A stretch of DNA of 64,000 nt from Betaproteobacteria bacterium (GTDB lineage Bacteria; Pseudomonadota; Gammaproteobacteria; Burkholderiales; Burkholderiaceae_A): positions 1-64,000 of the forward strand of contig VGHK01000003.1 of NCBI GenBank assembly GCA_016868305.1, read 5' to 3'. Position 1 is the first letter of the stretch; each line of letters begins with the position of its first letter. Below, piece after piece: positions 18,724-29,517 of the stretch. Below the pieces are notes generated by a model. That model saw nothing but the letters and a program-made list of their open reading frames with translations. It was not told the origin of the DNA and searched no databases. A program made the position numbers and the translations under genes.

Positions 18724-19587
18724 TTATTTCTTAAATGTCTCACGCAGACTTTCCGAAATCGCCTTCGCGCGCTCCTCCATGCTGTCACAGTTCGCGGTGA
18801 GGGTGACCTCAGGCTTTACAGGAATCGAGCCCGTGTCGTAGTGGAAGTCTGGAAACCGGGCATTGGCGAGAAGCTTGATGCGCTGATTGGGCAGTGCCTG
18901 AAGGCTGGCCTTGCCATCGGCGAATTCCGCGGTTGGCCCGTCTGGCATCACCTTTGCCATGAATGCGCGCTCGTGAAAGGGGCATTCATTAATGAGGGTG
19001 ACCGAGACCCTGATGGGCTGGGGCGGGGCGACAACCTTCGAGAACAGGCCGATTGCTGCCTTGGCAGGCTCTGTTTCCAATAGACGCGTGAGGTTAAATC
19101 CCAGCCAGATGACGGCGACGGTTGCTGAGACTGCGCCTAAGGCTATCCCCCAGTTGCGAAGGCGGGTAACCGGATCGGAGGGCTCCTCAGGCGGTACCCA
19201 GAGTACCTTTGCCCTGCGCGGTGCATCCTCGTCTTCCAGGGGTGGGCTAAGCGGCGCACCGCCTGCCATGGGGTTGGCATCGTAGGGCGGCGCAGGGTAG
19301 GGGTCCCAAAGGTCTTCTCCAGCACTCGGGCCGCTCGTACTAGCCGCGGTTTTAGACCCTTCGTTGTCTGCCTCGGGAGGCTCAAACCAGTCGGCGCCCC
19401 GGGCAGACTGGGATGCCCTTGGCTTTTTGGTCGCACCCGGTGGAAGCGCCTGCGGCGGGATGGGGGGAAGATCGGGCTGAGATGCTACCGGGCCAGAGGT
19501 GGCCGCCGCGGGCGCGCCGGGCACGACGGGAACGGCAGACTCTTGTTCCGCAGCAATCTCTTCCAGGCTTCTTGGTTTGATTACCAT
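18724..19587 (-). CDS. Single-pass membrane protein with Pro-rich cytoplasmic region; first gene of the operon
   Basis: 287 aa; TM 'NWGIALGAVSATVAVIWLGFNL' after a ~140-residue disordered N-terminus; beta-rich extracytoplasmic domain with two Cys. Confidence 0.75.
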   Translation of the reverse strand: MVIKPRSLEEIAAEQESAVPVVPGAPAAATSGPVASQPDLPPIPPQALPPGATKKPRASQSARGADWFEPPEADNEGSKTAASTSGPSAGEDLWDPYPAPPYDANPMAGGAPLSPPLEDEDAPRRAKVLWVPPEEPSDPVTRLRNWGIALGAVSATVAVIWLGFNLTRLLETEPAKAAIGLFSKVVAPPQPIRVSVTLINECPFHERAFMAKVMPDGPTAEFADGKASLQALPNQRIKLLANARFPDFHYDTGSIPVKPEVTLTANCDSMEERAKAISESLRETFKK

Positions 19588-19670
19588 CGCCCAATATTAA
19601 CTGCTTACGACTCAATATCTGCGTACAACTGTCGATGCAAAATTATGGAAAGTTACCCGATTGCCCTGAA

Positions 19671-20069
19671 ATGCTGACGCGATTACGCCTCGCAACCCTT
19701 CTCTTTGTTGGCCTTTTCCTGGCGCCCTTAGGCACGGAGGCTGCCTACCTAATTCTTGAGCGTAACCGGTATAAGGTTGCCTACGTGGATCTTGCCACCG
19801 TTCAGGTAACCGAAAAGGGCCGAAAGTTTCTCGTGATTCACGACTTTTTAAACCCTGACCTGCTCGGTCACATGTCCCGGCGGCATGTGGAGGAGATTGA
19901 CTGTCTGGGAAAGCGTGCGCGCACGGTGGCCTATGCCTTGTTTACTGGCAAACGCGGAACGGGCAGGTCAAGCCTGGGCGAGGCCGGGGGCGAGACCACC
20001 CCCTGGAAGCCGATTCGTGGCAAGCAGGACCCTATGGAAGTCGCCCGTGCCCGTTTGTGCCCGGTCTAA
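19671..20069 (+). CDS. Exported protein, surface-adhesin protein E-like
   Basis: Signal peptide; 'YKVAYVDLATVQVTEKGRKFLVIHDF', 'EEIDCLGKRARTVAYALFTGKRGTG', 'WKPI' pattern. Confidence 0.55.
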   Translation: MLTRLRLATLLFVGLFLAPLGTEAAYLILERNRYKVAYVDLATVQVTEKGRKFLVIHDFLNPDLLGHMSRRHVEEIDCLGKRARTVAYALFTGKRGTGRSSLGEAGGETTPWKPIRGKQDPMEVARARLCPV

Positions 20070-20339
20070 TGCGCGGTGGCAGACAAAATTTCTTGCGCGT
20101 CGACCGCTTCTTGGTTTAGGTCTTGTTTGGCCTAAGCATGGTCACCACCAGCGTGATCACTGTGAGGGGCAGAACAAATCCCATCAAGGCATCCGAAAAT
20201 ATTCAAGTCCAAGCAAGAACAAAAAAAGATCGGACACGGAAGATCCTTCGGCGCGTTGAGAAACCAAAGCCGCAATCATGGCATGAATGTTCTCGGGCAT
20301 ACTTCTGCAGCAATTCACGTGCTTTTGAAAGGAATCGGG

Positions 20340-20855
20340 ATGAAAGCTGCGCCCACCACCGACCTCTGCGATGCCCACGAGCCGCTTTTGGCCTCTGGGG
20401 TTCTTCGGGTTCTCCCGCCGGTTTTTCAGAACTATGGCGGCGCGGAGTCGATGGCGGGTCAGGTGGTTACCTTGAAGTGCTTTGAGGACAATGCCCTGGT
20501 GCGCTCCACCCTGGAGACCCAGGGTCGTGGTCGTGTCCTCATGGTTGACGCTGGGGGAAGCGATCGTTGCGCCTTGGTAGGGGGAAACCTCGCCGCGATT
20601 GCCCAGGCAAAAGGCTGGGCTGGTATCGTGCTACATGGGTGTGTGCGAGACCTTGCGGAGCTTATCGAGGCGCAGCTTGGTATCTGGGCGATTGCCTCGC
20701 ACCCCCGGCGTGCAGCGAAGCTGGGCCTGGGCCAACAGGACATTGCGATCGATATGGCCGGAGTACTGGTGCAGCCCGGCGAATGGTGTTATGCCGACGC
20801 GGATGGTATTTTGGTGTCGCAAAAGTCTCTGCATGGCGCGGGGTCTAGCGTCTGA
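20340..20855 (+). CDS. RraA family protein
   Basis: 'TTDLCDAHE', '[44 protein letters not shown]', 'GCVRD' RraA signature; ORF track opens at 20256. Confidence 0.9.
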   Translation: MKAAPTTDLCDAHEPLLASGVLRVLPPVFQNYGGAESMAGQVVTLKCFEDNALVRSTLETQGRGRVLMVDAGGSDRCALVGGNLAAIAQAKGWAGIVLHGCVRDLAELIEAQLGIWAIASHPRRAAKLGLGQQDIAIDMAGVLVQPGEWCYADADGILVSQKSLHGAGSSV

Positions 20856-21017
20856 CAAATTGGTACCCGGATAAAAAGCCTGGCCATTTGTCAAATGAAG
20901 AATTTCAGGCGGTCAATTTTTAACCACCCTAGCTCGAGCCCGAATACGGGTCATTTTTTTGTAACAAACCCGGTTTTTTCCACATAGCCTGGGGATAACT
21001 TTTTTAAATTTTTTTGT

Positions 21018-22979
21018 GTGACGAAATCTAACTACGACGAATCCTCTATTCGGGTGCTCAAGGGTCTTGAGCCGGTGCGCCAACGGCCCGGCATGTATAC
21101 CCGCACTGAGAACCCATTGCATATCCTGCAAGAGGTAATTGATAACGCTGCCGATGAGGCGCTTGCCGGGTATGCGCGCACTATCTTGGTGACCTTACAT
21201 GTCGATGGCAGTGTTAGCGTTGCCGATGACGGCCGGGGCATACCTGTAGGGCCGCACCCCGAGGAAAAGGTGCCGGTGGTCGAGATTGTCTATACCAGGC
21301 TGCATGCCGGGGGCAAGTTCGATAAGGGCTCTGGCGGGGCCTATGCATTTTCGGGCGGTCTGCATGGGGTGGGTGTCTCGGTCACCAATGCCCTGTCAAC
21401 GAGGCTTGACGTTACCGTATGGCGTGATGGGGCCGAGTGGCAGATCGGTTTTGCAGGCGGGGAGGTCGTTGCGCCGCTGCAAAAAATCTCCAGGCTGAAA
21501 GACAGCCGATCGGGCACAAAGGTGCAGGTCTGGCCAGACCCGAAGTATTTCGACGACCGTGTTATTCCGCACCAAGAACTTGCTCGCAGCCTCAAGGCCC
21601 GTGCTGTGCTGCTGCCAGGGGTCACCACGATCTTGCTGTCTGAGAAAACCGGGCAGACCGAGCAATGGAAATACACCGGCGGCCTTGAAGACTACCTTCG
21701 CGAGTCGCTTGCCGATGCCGAGCTGGTGGTGCCCCTATGGAGTCACGAAGGCTACGTGGGAAAAGCAGATGACACCTTTGCCGAAGGCGAGGGAGCCCAA
21801 TGGGTACTCGCCTTCACCCAAGAAGGTGGTGTGGTGCGTGAGTCGTTTGTCAACCTTATTCCTACTACGGCAGGCGGTACCCATGAGGCCGGACTGCGCG
21901 ACGGCCTGTTTCAGGCGGTAAAGGGCTTTGTCGAGCAGCATGGCCTGCTGCCCAAGGGTGTCAAGCTCCTGCCCGAGGACGTCTTTGCGCGGGTGAGCTT
22001 TATCTTGTCTGCAAAGGTGCTTGACCCGCAGTTTCAGGGCCAGACCAAAGAAAAACTCACTAGTCGCGATGCGCTGCGTCTGGTTGCCAGCCAGACCAAG
22101 GGTCCCTTTGAGCTCTGGCTGCATCGTGACCTTGAGGCCGGAAAGAAAATTGCCGAGCTCGCCATTCGCGCGGCCCAGTCACGACAGCGTTCTGCCCAAA
22201 AGGTTGAAAAGAAAAAAGGCTCAGGGGTTGCCGTATTGCCGGGGAAGCTTACCGATTGCGAGTCCACCGACCTGCAGCGCAACGAGCTTTTTCTGGTCGA
22301 GGGCGACTCTGCCGGTGGCTCTGCCAAGATGGGCCGCGACAAAGAGTTTCAGGCCATTCTGCCGCTGCGCGGCAAGGTATTGAACACCTGGGAGGCTGAG
22401 CGTGACAGGCTTTTTGCCAATGCGGAGGTGCACGATATTTCGGTGGCCTTGGGCGTGGACCCGCATGGCCCGCAGGAGGCGGTCGATCTCTCAGGGTTGC
22501 GCTATGGCAAGGTCTGCATTCTCTCGGATGCCGATGTCGACGGCGCCCATATTCAGGTCTTGCTGCTTACGCTTTTTTTTCGGCACTTCCCGCAGCTCAT
22601 CGACCGCGGCCACATTTTTGTGGCTCGGCCCCCGCTGTTTCGGGTCGATGTTGAGGCCCGTGCCAAAAAGCCTGCACGTAAGATCTATGCCCTTGACGAA
22701 GGAGAGCTTACCCATGTGCTGGATAAGCTCAGGCAGGAAGGGCTCCGAGAAACGGCCTGGAGCATCTCGCGGTTTAAGGGCCTGGGCGAGATGAGTGCCG
22801 AGCAGCTCTGGGAGACCACGCTTAATCCCGATACCCGGCGGCTCCTGCCCATTAGCCTGGGTGCCTGGTCTGTGGGCGAGACCGGGCAGCGGTTTAACCT
22901 GCTCATGGGCAGAGGCGAGGCTGCCTCGCGTCGCAGTTGGTTAGAAGAAAAAGGCCATCAGGCCGAGGTAGATATCTAA
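21018..22979 (+). CDS. parE: DNA topoisomerase IV subunit B
   Basis: 653 aa GHKL/TOPRIM; '[12 protein letters not shown]', '[29 protein letters not shown]'; GTG start; followed by parC. Confidence 0.95.
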   Translation: MTKSNYDESSIRVLKGLEPVRQRPGMYTRTENPLHILQEVIDNAADEALAGYARTILVTLHVDGSVSVADDGRGIPVGPHPEEKVPVVEIVYTRLHAGGKFDKGSGGAYAFSGGLHGVGVSVTNALSTRLDVTVWRDGAEWQIGFAGGEVVAPLQKISRLKDSRSGTKVQVWPDPKYFDDRVIPHQELARSLKARAVLLPGVTTILLSEKTGQTEQWKYTGGLEDYLRESLADAELVVPLWSHEGYVGKADDTFAEGEGAQWVLAFTQEGGVVRESFVNLIPTTAGGTHEAGLRDGLFQAVKGFVEQHGLLPKGVKLLPEDVFARVSFILSAKVLDPQFQGQTKEKLTSRDALRLVASQTKGPFELWLHRDLEAGKKIAELAIRAAQSRQRSAQKVEKKKGSGVAVLPGKLTDCESTDLQRNELFLVEGDSAGGSAKMGRDKEFQAILPLRGKVLNTWEAERDRLFANAEVHDISVALGVDPHGPQEAVDLSGLRYGKVCILSDADVDGAHIQVLLLTLFFRHFPQLIDRGHIFVARPPLFRVDVEARAKKPARKIYALDEGELTHVLDKLRQEGLRETAWSISRFKGLGEMSAEQLWETTLNPDTRRLLPISLGAWSVGETGQRFNLLMGRGEAASRRSWLEEKGHQAEVDI

Positions 22980-25378
22980 TGCCAGGACCACGGTCGCAAG
23001 ACCCCACGCTTGATTTGTTTTCTGAGCCTGAGGCGCGGGGCACACCCCCGCCGCCCGCGCCCCCGCAGTCCGGTCTGCCCGGGGGCATTGCATTCGATGG
23101 CGAATCGATATCCCTTGCGGATTTTGCCGAGCGCGCCTATCTCGACTATGCGGTGTCGGTGGTAAAGGGCCGCGCCCTACCTGATCTCTGCGACGGTCTA
23201 AAGCCGGTGCAGCGTCGCATTCTGTTCGCCATGGACCGCATGTCGTTGGCCGCCAATGCCAAGCCAGTGAAGTCGGCCCGGGTAGTTGGAGATGTGCTGG
23301 GCAAATACCATCCGCATGGTGACCAGTCTGCCTATGACGCGCTCGTGCGTCTGGCCCAGGGGTTTACGGTGCGCTACCCCCTTATTGATGGCCAGGGAAA
23401 TTTTGGCTCGCGCGATGGTGATGGTGCGGCCGCTATGCGCTACACCGAGGCACGGCTAACACGGTTTGCCGATTTACTGCTCTCCGAGATCGACGAGGGC
23501 ACCGTTGACTTCGGCCCGAACTACGATGGCTCAATGACCGAGCCGCTGCGGATGCCCGCCCGGCTTCCGGTCTGTCTTCTCAATGGCGCCTCGGGCATTG
23601 CCGTGGGCATGGCCACCGAGATTCCGCCGCATAACCTGCGTGAGGTTGCCGCCGCCGCCTTGGCCATGCTGGACACGCCTGATCTTTCTATGGCCGACCT
23701 TATGCGGCTCATGCCTGGCCCCGACTTTCCTGGCGGGGGGCAGGTGATCTCTTCTGCAGACGAGATTGTCGCTGCCTATAGCGCGGGCAAGGGTTCTCTA
23801 AAAATGCGCGCCCGGTGGGTCTTCGAAGAGCTTGCCCGCGGCCAGTGGCAGCTTGTGGTTACTGAGCTGCCCCACGGCGTTTCGGCCCAGAAGGTACTCG
23901 AAGAGATCGAAGAGCTCACCAATCCCAAGGTGAAAACCGGCAAGAAGTCTCTCCTACCAGACCAGCAGCAGACCAGGCAGCTTATCCTGGGTCAGCTTGA
24001 GTCGGTGCGCGACGAATCGGGAAAGGATGCCGCAGTACGACTTGTCTTTGAGCCGCGCAGCTCGCGGCTGGATCGTGACGAGTTTGTCACTCTGCTGCTG
24101 GCCCATACCTCGCTGCAGAGTTCTGTGGCCATGAACCTGGTGGCTGTTGACTTCGAGGGCCGACCAAGGGCCTTGTCCTTGCGCGATATTCTGGGCCAGT
24201 GGCTGCAGTTTCGGGTACAGACGGTGCGACGACGGTCTGCCCATCGACTGGCCCAGGCGGAGAAACGAATTCATGTGCTTGAGGGCCGCACCATCGCCCT
24301 GGCCCGGATTGATGATGTCATCCGTGTCATTCGCGAGAGCGACGAGCCCAAGCCGGCACTCATGTCTGAGTTTGGGCTTACCGAGGTACAGGCAGAAGAC
24401 ATTCTCGAGATTCGACTGCGCCAGCTTGCCCGGCTTGAGGCCATTAAAATCGAGAAAGAGCTCGCAGACCTTCGCGAGCAGGCCGATCGGCTGAGGCATC
24501 TGCTCGACAATGAAAAGGCACTGAAGAAGGCGGTCGGCAAAGAAATCTCCGAAGATGCCAAGACCTTTGGCGATGACCGACGCACCATCATTAAAGAAGA
24601 GGCCCGGGCCACGGTGGAGGTGCCGGTGCTTGATGAGCCGGTTACCGTGGTGGTCTCTGTCAATGGCTGGGTGCGCGCCCGTCAGGGGCATGGCCACGAC
24701 CCTATGGCCTTTGGCTTTAAGACGGGAGACGCGCTCTACGCCACCTTCGAATGCCGCACCGTGGATGCCCTGGTTGCCTTATCCAATACCGGCCGAAGCT
24801 ATAGCGTGGCGGTTGGGGGCCTTCCCGGAGCCCGAGGCGATGGCGCGCCCATGACCTCCATGATTGACTTAGAGGCTGGCAGCCGGCTCGTTGCCTTTGT
24901 TGCTGCGGATGCCGCAGCAACACTGATGGTTGGCACCGCCCGTGGCCAAGGTTTTCTTACCCGGCTCGAGGGACTTGTCGGCCGCAATCGCAGCGGCAAG
25001 CAGTTTATGACTCTTGATGCCGGTGACGAGCCCAGCATTCTCAGGCTGCTTCCAAGTCCTCAGGGTGCCCTGGCAGGTCTCACCGCCGAAGGCCGGCTGC
25101 TGATCTTCGGTCTTGATGAGGTAAAAGACTTGCCTACGGGGGGAAGGGGGGTGATCCTGATGGAGCTTGAGTCTTCTAAAGACAGCCTGATTGACCTGGC
25201 CTGGGTTCCGGATTCGGGCCTTGTGGTGCGCGGCGAGGGGCGGTCGGGTAGGCCTGCCGAGCAGCAGCTCTCGCGAAAGGAGCTTATGCCTTTTGTGGGC
25301 AAGCGTGCCCGTAAGGGCAAGTCTTTGGGCTTAAAGTTTCGACCCCTCGGGCTTGCGGCGCCGCAGGCTAAGCCCTGA
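22979..25378 (+). CDS. parC: DNA topoisomerase IV subunit A
   Basis: '[32 protein letters not shown]'; likely start overlaps parE stop (TAATG). Confidence 0.95.
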   Translation: MPGPRSQDPTLDLFSEPEARGTPPPPAPPQSGLPGGIAFDGESISLADFAERAYLDYAVSVVKGRALPDLCDGLKPVQRRILFAMDRMSLAANAKPVKSARVVGDVLGKYHPHGDQSAYDALVRLAQGFTVRYPLIDGQGNFGSRDGDGAAAMRYTEARLTRFADLLLSEIDEGTVDFGPNYDGSMTEPLRMPARLPVCLLNGASGIAVGMATEIPPHNLREVAAAALAMLDTPDLSMADLMRLMPGPDFPGGGQVISSADEIVAAYSAGKGSLKMRARWVFEELARGQWQLVVTELPHGVSAQKVLEEIEELTNPKVKTGKKSLLPDQQQTRQLILGQLESVRDESGKDAAVRLVFEPRSSRLDRDEFVTLLLAHTSLQSSVAMNLVAVDFEGRPRALSLRDILGQWLQFRVQTVRRRSAHRLAQAEKRIHVLEGRTIALARIDDVIRVIRESDEPKPALMSEFGLTEVQAEDILEIRLRQLARLEAIKIEKELADLREQADRLRHLLDNEKALKKAVGKEISEDAKTFGDDRRTIIKEEARATVEVPVLDEPVTVVVSVNGWVRARQGHGHDPMAFGFKTGDALYATFECRTVDALVALSNTGRSYSVAVGGLPGARGDGAPMTSMIDLEAGSRLVAFVAADAAATLMVGTARGQGFLTRLEGLVGRNRSGKQFMTLDAGDEPSILRLLPSPQGALAGLTAEGRLLIFGLDEVKDLPTGGRGVILMELESSKDSLIDLAWVPDSGLVVRGEGRSGRPAEQQLSRKELMPFVGKRARKGKSLGLKFRPLGLAAPQAKP

Positions 25379-25498
25379 CCCTTGAAATCCGGGGCTCTGC
25401 CCTCACGTTACCCAATTGAAATTTGGAGGGTTCTGCCCGTGCCCAGTATTTTGCGGCAGGCCGCTAATGGCTTTACCTATATGACCATGGAGTAGCGC

Positions 25499-27511
25499 AT
25501 GTCTAAAGAAACCATGTCTTTTCAGACAGAAGTGAAGCAGCTTCTGCACCTCATGATTCATTCCCTATACAGCAACCGCGATATCTTTCTGCGTGAGCTG
25601 GTATCCAATGCCTCAGATGCCTGCGACAAGCTGCGGCTTGAGGCCCTGGCCAACGATGGGTTGTTTGAGGGCGACCCTGAGCTAAAGATTCGGGTGTCGT
25701 TTGACCCTCAGGAAAAGACGATTACCGTGGAAGACAATGGCATTGGCATGACCCGCGATGAGGTCATTGCAAATCTGGGAACCATCGCCCGTTCTGGTAC
25801 CAAGGAATTCTTTAGTAAGCTGTCTGGCGACTCTGCAAAAGACTCTGCCCTTATTGGCCAGTTTGGCGTGGGCTTTTATTCGTCATTTATTGTTGCCCAA
25901 CATGTAACGGTGCTCACCCGTCGCGCGGGGGCTGCTGCAGACCAGGCGGTTCGCTGGGAGTCTGATGGCACCGGAGACTTCAGCCTTGAGTCTGCCCATC
26001 GCACCGCCCGCGGCACTGCGGTTATTCTCAAGCTGCGGGCCCCCGAAGGTGAGGGCGAAGATCAGAAGAGCCATGACGACCTGCTCTCGCACTGGAAGCT
26101 CAAAGAGATTCTGAAGCGTTATTCCGATCACATCGGGCTTCCCATCGAAATGAAAAAGCGCGACTGGAACGAGAAGAAAAAAGAGTACGAGGAGAAGGAC
26201 GAATGGGAGGTGGTGAACCAGGCCTCCGCCCTCTGGACGCGGTCAAAGTCTGAGATCACCGAAGACCAGTACAAAGAGTTCTATAAGAGCTTGGCCCATG
26301 GCTTTGATGACCCTCTGGCCTACACCCATAACCGGGTGGAAGGACGCACCGAGTACACCCAGCTTCTGTATCTGCCCACCAAGGCGCCCTTCGATCTCTA
26401 CGACAGGCAGTCACGCCATGGCCTAAAGCTCTACATTAAGCGTGTCTTTATCATGGACGATGCAGAGCAGCTGCTGCCCAACTATCTGCGTTTCGTCCGC
26501 GGTATCGTCGATTCCGCCGATCTCCCGCTGAACATATCGCGGGAGATTCTGCAGGAGAGCCGTGATATCAAGGCGATCCGAGAGGGGTGTGCCAAGCGCA
26601 TTCTCAGCCTTCTTGAAGACCTGGCAGAAAACAAACCGGAGGACTACAAGACCTTCTGGCAGGAGTTCGGGCAGTGTATTAAAGAGGGCTTTGGCGAAGA
26701 CTTTGCGAACAAGGATCGTCTGGCAGGTCTTGCCCGTTTTGTGAGTACCCAGTCTTCTGGCGATACCCCAGAGGCGTCTCTTAAGAGCTATATCAGCCGT
26801 ATGAAAGACGGGCAGGAGAAGGTCTATGTGCTCACGGCCGACTCGCTGACAGCCGCGCGGTCAAGCCCGCACCTTGAGATCTTCAAAAAGAAGGGCATTG
26901 AGGTGCTGCTGCTCACCGACCGCATCGACGAATGGGTGCTTAACTTCCTCACCGAGTTCAACGGTAAGCAGATTCAGTCTGTCGCCAAGGGCGCGCTCGA
27001 CCTCAGTAAGGTTAAGGATGCCGAGGCGCCCGAGTCGGCCAAGGCACAAGAGAAGGCTCTGAAGGATGCCCAGACAAAGGCCAAGCCTGCCATCGAAAAG
27101 GCATCGAAGATTCTTGGTGACAAGGTAAAAGAGGTGCGTCTTACCCAGCGGCTCACCGATTCGGCCTGCTGCCTGGTTTCTGAGGACCATGACATGAGCG
27201 GACATCTGGAGCGACTGCTCAAGGCCTCGGGCCAGAAGACCCCGGACCGCAAGCCGATCTTGGAGCTCAACCCGCAGCACCCTCTGGTGCTGGCCCTGAT
27301 CGCCGAAAGCGATGCGGGGGGTGGCCAGATCGTGGGCAGCGATGGCCAGGCCGTTTCCGAGGGCATCTCAGACACCCTGCGCGATCTGGTATGGCTTCTT
27401 CACGACCAGGCGCTCCTCTCGGAGGGCGGCCAGCCCGAAGACCCCGCGAGCTTTGTCCGTCGGCTCAATGGTTTTCTGCTCAAAGGACTGGGGGTGGGTG
27501 CAAGGTCATGA
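25499..27511 (+). CDS. htpG: Molecular chaperone HtpG (Hsp90)
   Basis: 670 aa; '[33 protein letters not shown]'. Confidence 0.97.
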   Translation: MSKETMSFQTEVKQLLHLMIHSLYSNRDIFLRELVSNASDACDKLRLEALANDGLFEGDPELKIRVSFDPQEKTITVEDNGIGMTRDEVIANLGTIARSGTKEFFSKLSGDSAKDSALIGQFGVGFYSSFIVAQHVTVLTRRAGAAADQAVRWESDGTGDFSLESAHRTARGTAVILKLRAPEGEGEDQKSHDDLLSHWKLKEILKRYSDHIGLPIEMKKRDWNEKKKEYEEKDEWEVVNQASALWTRSKSEITEDQYKEFYKSLAHGFDDPLAYTHNRVEGRTEYTQLLYLPTKAPFDLYDRQSRHGLKLYIKRVFIMDDAEQLLPNYLRFVRGIVDSADLPLNISREILQESRDIKAIREGCAKRILSLLEDLAENKPEDYKTFWQEFGQCIKEGFGEDFANKDRLAGLARFVSTQSSGDTPEASLKSYISRMKDGQEKVYVLTADSLTAARSSPHLEIFKKKGIEVLLLTDRIDEWVLNFLTEFNGKQIQSVAKGALDLSKVKDAEAPESAKAQEKALKDAQTKAKPAIEKASKILGDKVKEVRLTQRLTDSACCLVSEDHDMSGHLERLLKASGQKTPDRKPILELNPQHPLVLALIAESDAGGGQIVGSDGQAVSEGISDTLRDLVWLLHDQALLSEGGQPEDPASFVRRLNGFLLKGLGVGARS

Positions 27512-27607
27512 ATCAGTATCCCTCTGGCCAGTAGTGCTGCGCTGCAAGCGGGTGAGGAGGGGGGCGCCTCTGGTAATATGCGTGAGTGTGAATATTAAGG
27601 GGGCAAC

Positions 27608-27952
27608 ATGACAATAAAGACATCTGTGGCGGGCATTGGCTGCGGGCTGCTTCTGGCGGCCGGGGCTTTAGTATCGCTGCCCGCCTCGGCTGCAGGAAGC
27701 GCGGCCGAAGGCGCGAAGAAGAACTCCATGTGCATAGGATGCCATGGCATTCCAGAGTACAAAACGGCATTTCCGCATCTCTACCGCGTTCCCAAAATTG
27801 CCGGTCAGAGCGAGGCCTATATTGTCGCTGCAATGAGCGCCTACCGTTCGAGTGAGCGTAGTCATCCCAGCATGGTGGCAATCGCCAAGACCCTTACAGA
27901 CCAGGACATTGCAGACCTTGCGGCCTTTTACGCCCGCGGCGGTGCGCGCTAA
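27608..27952 (+). CDS. Small c-type cytochrome
   Basis: Signal peptide and CIGCH heme motif. Confidence 0.85.
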   Translation: MTIKTSVAGIGCGLLLAAGALVSLPASAAGSAAEGAKKNSMCIGCHGIPEYKTAFPHLYRVPKIAGQSEAYIVAAMSAYRSSERSHPSMVAIAKTLTDQDIADLAAFYARGGAR

Positions 27953-27971
27953 CTACCGGGGAAGATAAAAA

Positions 27972-28343
27972 ATGACATCAGACACGTTTGCAGTAAGCGG
28001 TGCGTTAAGGCGTCTTGTGCTCGGGGGCCTTGTGGCAGCCTGCTTGGGGTTGTCTATGGGCCTTGCCCATGCGGGTAACATCGTCCTTGGTAAAGAAAAA
28101 GCAGCCCAGGCCTGCGTGGCCTGTCATGGCGCAGATGGAGTGAAGGCAATTGATCCCAGCTATCCTGTTCTGGCAGGTCAGTACGAAGACTTTTTAGTTC
28201 GGGCGCTTACCGACTACAAAACGGGTGCCAGAAAAAATGCCATCATGGCTGGCATGGCCGCCCCGCTTACCAAAGAAGAAATCGCTAATCTGGCTGCCTA
28301 CTACGCCTCGCTTCCGGGCCCGTTAAAGATTATCAAGCGATAA
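27972..28343 (+). CDS. Small c-type cytochrome
   Basis: Signal peptide and CVACH heme motif. Confidence 0.85.
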   Translation: MTSDTFAVSGALRRLVLGGLVAACLGLSMGLAHAGNIVLGKEKAAQACVACHGADGVKAIDPSYPVLAGQYEDFLVRALTDYKTGARKNAIMAGMAAPLTKEEIANLAAYYASLPGPLKIIKR

Positions 28344-28347
28344 TCGG

Positions 28348-29493
28348 CTAGCCCCCGATATAGCTCATCTCCACCTTCGCCCGCGCCAGCGGGCGATTTT
28401 GTTTTTCCCGCAGCATGGCATCTCGCAGTTCGGAATACCGGTCTTCTCGGTGACGCCAGATTTTTTGAATCATCTGGCTGAGCATGGCATCGTCGGGCTG
28501 GGCTCTTACCGCCTGGCGCAGGTCAAAGCCCGAGGAGGCAAAAAGGCAGGTGTACAAAAGCCCTTCTGATGAGATGCGCGCGCGGGAGCATTCACCGCAA
28601 AAGGGTTTGCTAATCGAAGAGATCACGCCCACTTCTACATTGGGCAGGTCACGATAACGCCAGCGCTCGGAGACCTCGTTGGGAGTGGACCGCCCCACCG
28701 GCACAAGCGGGAATGACTGCGAGATGCGTGCGATTACCTCTTCAGACGCTACCACCTGATCAGCATGCCAGTCATTGGAGTTTCCGACATCCATAAACTC
28801 AATGAACCGCACCGTAGGGCCCAGTTCCCTAAATTTCTCGGCAATCGGAAGAATCTCGGCGTCGTTTACGCCCTTTTGAATAACCGTATTTACCTTCACC
28901 CTAAGACCGGCTGCCTGGGCTGCTGCAATTCCCGCAAGTACTTGATCGGGGCTGCTATCGGTGAGCCCTGCCATTTGTCGAAACCGGTTGGGGTCTAAGG
29001 CATCCAGGCTTACGGTAACGCGATTAAGCCCGGCGTCACGCAGGGCCTGCGCCTTTTGCGCAAGCAGTACCCCGTTGGTGGTGAGCGCAATTTCAACAGG
29101 CTGACCGCTGATTGTTTTCAGTGCTGCTAGGTCTGCGATCAATTCTTCGAGCCCCTTGCGCAGCAGTGGCTCGCCGCCGGTGATGCGCAGCTTCTCTACG
29201 CCTAGCCCCAGAAAAACCCGCGCCAGACGGGTAATCTCAGCAAAACTTAAGAGCTCATCGCGCGACAGAAAGACATAGTCTTTGTGGAAGACTTCTTTCG
29301 GCATGCAATAGCCGCAGCGAAAGTTGCACTGATCAATAACCGAGATACGCAGATCTCGCAATGGCCGGCCGCGGCGGTCCGCAAGAGAGACAGAGCCGTC
29401 GTCTGCCACCGGTTCCTGTCCATCGACCACCGGAACCTCTCTGCGGCGAAAGGCGTCCGATGAGATGGGGATAATGCGGTGGCCCTCGCTCAT
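28348..29493 (-). CDS. moaA: GTP 3',8-cyclase MoaA
   Basis: 'RDLRISVIDQCNFRCGYCMP', C-terminal 'CGECSRARISSEGLLYTCLF'. Confidence 0.95.
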   Translation of the reverse strand: MSEGHRIIPISSDAFRRREVPVVDGQEPVADDGSVSLADRRGRPLRDLRISVIDQCNFRCGYCMPKEVFHKDYVFLSRDELLSFAEITRLARVFLGLGVEKLRITGGEPLLRKGLEELIADLAALKTISGQPVEIALTTNGVLLAQKAQALRDAGLNRVTVSLDALDPNRFRQMAGLTDSSPDQVLAGIAAAQAAGLRVKVNTVIQKGVNDAEILPIAEKFRELGPTVRFIEFMDVGNSNDWHADQVVASEEVIARISQSFPLVPVGRSTPNEVSERWRYRDLPNVEVGVISSISKPFCGECSRARISSEGLLYTCLFASSGFDLRQAVRAQPDDAMLSQMIQKIWRHREDRYSELRDAMLREKQNRPLARAKVEMSYIGG

Positions 29494-29517
29494 ATCTGGC
29501 CTAAGGCTGCATCGTTT

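Noticed and set aside
20974-21017. Chromosomal replication origin
   Set aside because: Only two imperfect DnaA-like boxes and no dnaA/dnaN/rpmH/gidA neighbours; kept only as a motif finding.
23954-24697. 247 aa ORF antisense to parC
   Set aside because: Lies wholly inside a confidently assigned gene; high-GC frame artefact with no recognisable domain.
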